The position numbers were made by a program, and so were the translations under genes. A stretch of 64,000 nucleotides of DNA from NCBI GenBank assembly GCA_036785705.1, contig JAWUZG010000004.1:11707501-11771500 (forward strand), read 5' to 3'. Each line of letters starts with the position of its first letter. Positions within the stretch are counted from its first letter, which is position 1. The notes beneath the pieces are model-generated. The model saw nothing but the letters and a program-made list of their open reading frames with translations, had not been told where the DNA came from and ran no database searches. Positions 62,606 through 64,000 of the stretch are shown piece by piece. The DNA is from Acanthornis magna (taxonomy: Eukaryota; Chordata; Aves; Passeriformes; Acanthizidae).

Positions 62606-63949
62606 ATGTTTAATCACTGTAAAATAGCAACATGTAAGGGTGAAGGGTTATCTTGTTGCTTTTTCTTCTTTTTGTTTGCTTGTTTGTTTGTTTGTTTCTT
62701 AAAACAAAAGAATTTAGCATTACTGATGAAGTGTTTCATTTTGATAAATCAGTATTTCCTCAGGGAAAAATATTTTATTCAAAAAATTATGTCTGAATGT
62801 CATCAGCATTCAGTGTACCCTGTTTTGATAGCACTCGAATAAGAAATCATCTGAATGGCCTTTAAACTGATGATATGATATTTTAAGAAATCCTAAAGTC
62901 TTTATGTAGATTATTTCTTTCCAATTGAATTTTAAAACACAAATAGCTCCACAGGGATAAGGGAAAAGCATAGATTTCAATTGAGAAGCTACTCTTCTTT
63001 GGATTTTTTCCTTAAGAAATAAGCAGAATTTCCTATACATTGATACTGCTCAAGAGTGGACAGAAAGACCTGTGAGGGATGATTACAGAAATATACAACA
63101 GCATTTAAATAAATAAATAATTTTTAATTACCAGAATTTACTATAACAATAAACATTTTCCTGTTGGCTGTGTCTCTTAGATGTTCAATGTACTTGTGAG
63201 CTGATAAAATACTGATTCCTTTCTTGACATCTCATAGCCCAGAAAAGGTTCAGAATAGATTCAGTATCATAGGTAAAAAGAAACCAGTATAAATTTTAAT
63301 GTATCCATTTCTAATGCCACTTTATGATGTTATTTGAATTGGTTGTGACAAAAATTTATTTAGATCCTCTAAAATACAGACTACATTAGGACTGTATATA
63401 TTAGAAGTTAAAAACACCAAGAAAAAAAAAAGAGGAAAAAATATTTAAAATATTTTTAAAATAATTCCCAGTATCAACTGCAAGATACATTTATTTCCAA
63501 ATCTGAGTACTTCATGGTGGAAGCAAACAGTCAATTTATTCTTTTTTATTTAAAAAGTGAACAACATGCACGAAGTGCTTTATAATGTTTTCCAGAGTAC
63601 CAAGAGTTTTTTAGCTAATTAATGTGTGGAACAAAGTTAAAATTAGCTCACATCCTCAACTTTTCTGTGCTATTTGGGGATTTTATAGGCTTTATATTCA
63701 CCAAAATCTTGAATTTCTGATATGTGTAGACCAAGAAAGCAGTGGTATTACTCAGAGATTAGAAGAAACTTTTTTGGTTTCTTTTCAGACATGCTACTTC
63801 TAAAAACCAATTTGCTTTATTGCTTGAAGATATACCTCCACCATTGTTGCAGTACTTCAATATTAATTTCAAACACTCAGGTATATGTTAGCGCAACAGT
63901 AATGCATATTTAATCCAAAATCAACTGTTCGGAAGAGAAAGGGCTAGCT
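62606..63949. other. Noncoding sequence with a short TTTG repeat
   Basis: Holds a (TTTG)n run at 62671-62697 and an A/T-rich patch with AAATATTTAAAATATTTT-type palindromic words at about 63436-63460. No gene or transposon was recognised. Confidence 0.55.
62671..62697 (+). repeat. (TTTG)n microsatellite
   Basis: About six TTTG tetramers, one interrupted by GCTTG. Confidence 0.85.
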
Positions 63950-64000
63950 GTTCCTTAAGATCACCAGGAGCTGAGGGTGCCCAAGAGAGCTGGCAGAACA
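63950..64000 (+). mobile_element. Possible CR1 ORF2 fragment running off the window edge
   Basis: The last about 50 bases include 'gtgcccaagagagctggcag', which resembles the 'ggcccaagagagctggt' block of the CR1 ORF2 endonuclease region on the plus strand. The match is short; the next few hundred bases would settle it. Confidence 0.35.

Noticed and set aside
1..64000. Endogenous virus genes (retroviral gag/pol/env, hepadnavirus-like, bornavirus-like), tRNA genes, CRISPR arrays or bacterial-type operons
   Set aside because: Scanning the translations and the sequence by eye gave no viral protein signature other than noncoding LTRs, no tRNA-like promoter boxes in a cloverleaf context, and no regularly spaced repeats. 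A profile search (for example tRNAscan-SE, RepeatMasker, HMMER) would be the decisive test.

Overview
This window looks like bird nuclear DNA, probably from a passerine or another neoavian. The evidence is the interspersed repeats. There are several CR1 LINE fragments, some ending in the CR1 type of 8-bp 3' terminal repeat. There are also three LTRs whose wording and layout match avian ERVL-type LTRs as I remember them; no database was searched. The rest is AT-rich, CpG-poor sequence with homopolymer runs and short microsatellites, as expected of an intergenic region or a long intron. I found no convincing protein-coding exon, tRNA, rRNA, CRISPR array or operon-like structure, and the usable open reading frames are either decayed transposon code or isolated short frames.

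Layout. Positions 1-27,500 are almost free of repeats that can be recognised by eye. They hold one short CR1 tail (1428-1612), small tandem duplications, and one segment with unusually many CpGs (about 14,390-14,790). At 27,515-28,943 lies a 5'-truncated CR1 with a recognisable reverse transcriptase and an intact 3' end. At 33,465-34,320 lies a second CR1 reverse-transcriptase fragment whose catalytic motif is destroyed. The densest repeat cluster is 38,880-44,424: a minus-strand CR1 that keeps ORF1 (coiled-coil and esterase-like part) joined to the 3' end of ORF2, an ERVL-type LTR touching its 5' side, a plus-strand CR1 tail, and a second LTR of another family. At 47,974-49,720 a minus-strand CR1 tail is followed by an old plus-strand CR1 ORF2 piece (endonuclease to pre-RT). 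Positions 49,721-60,325 are again nearly featureless. The best preserved element is an LTR at 60,331-61,468 with a perfect 5-bp target-site duplication. A minus-strand CR1 tail follows at 62,324-62,605, and a possible CR1 fragment runs off the right edge.

The parts do not work together as a system. They are independent, mostly dead insertions in noncoding DNA. The points most worth a second look are the CpG-retaining segment near 14.4-14.8 kb, the internally deleted CR1 that still carries ORF1, the LTR that has lost its promoter block compared with its relative 17 kb away, and the 26-kb stretch poor in young repeats.
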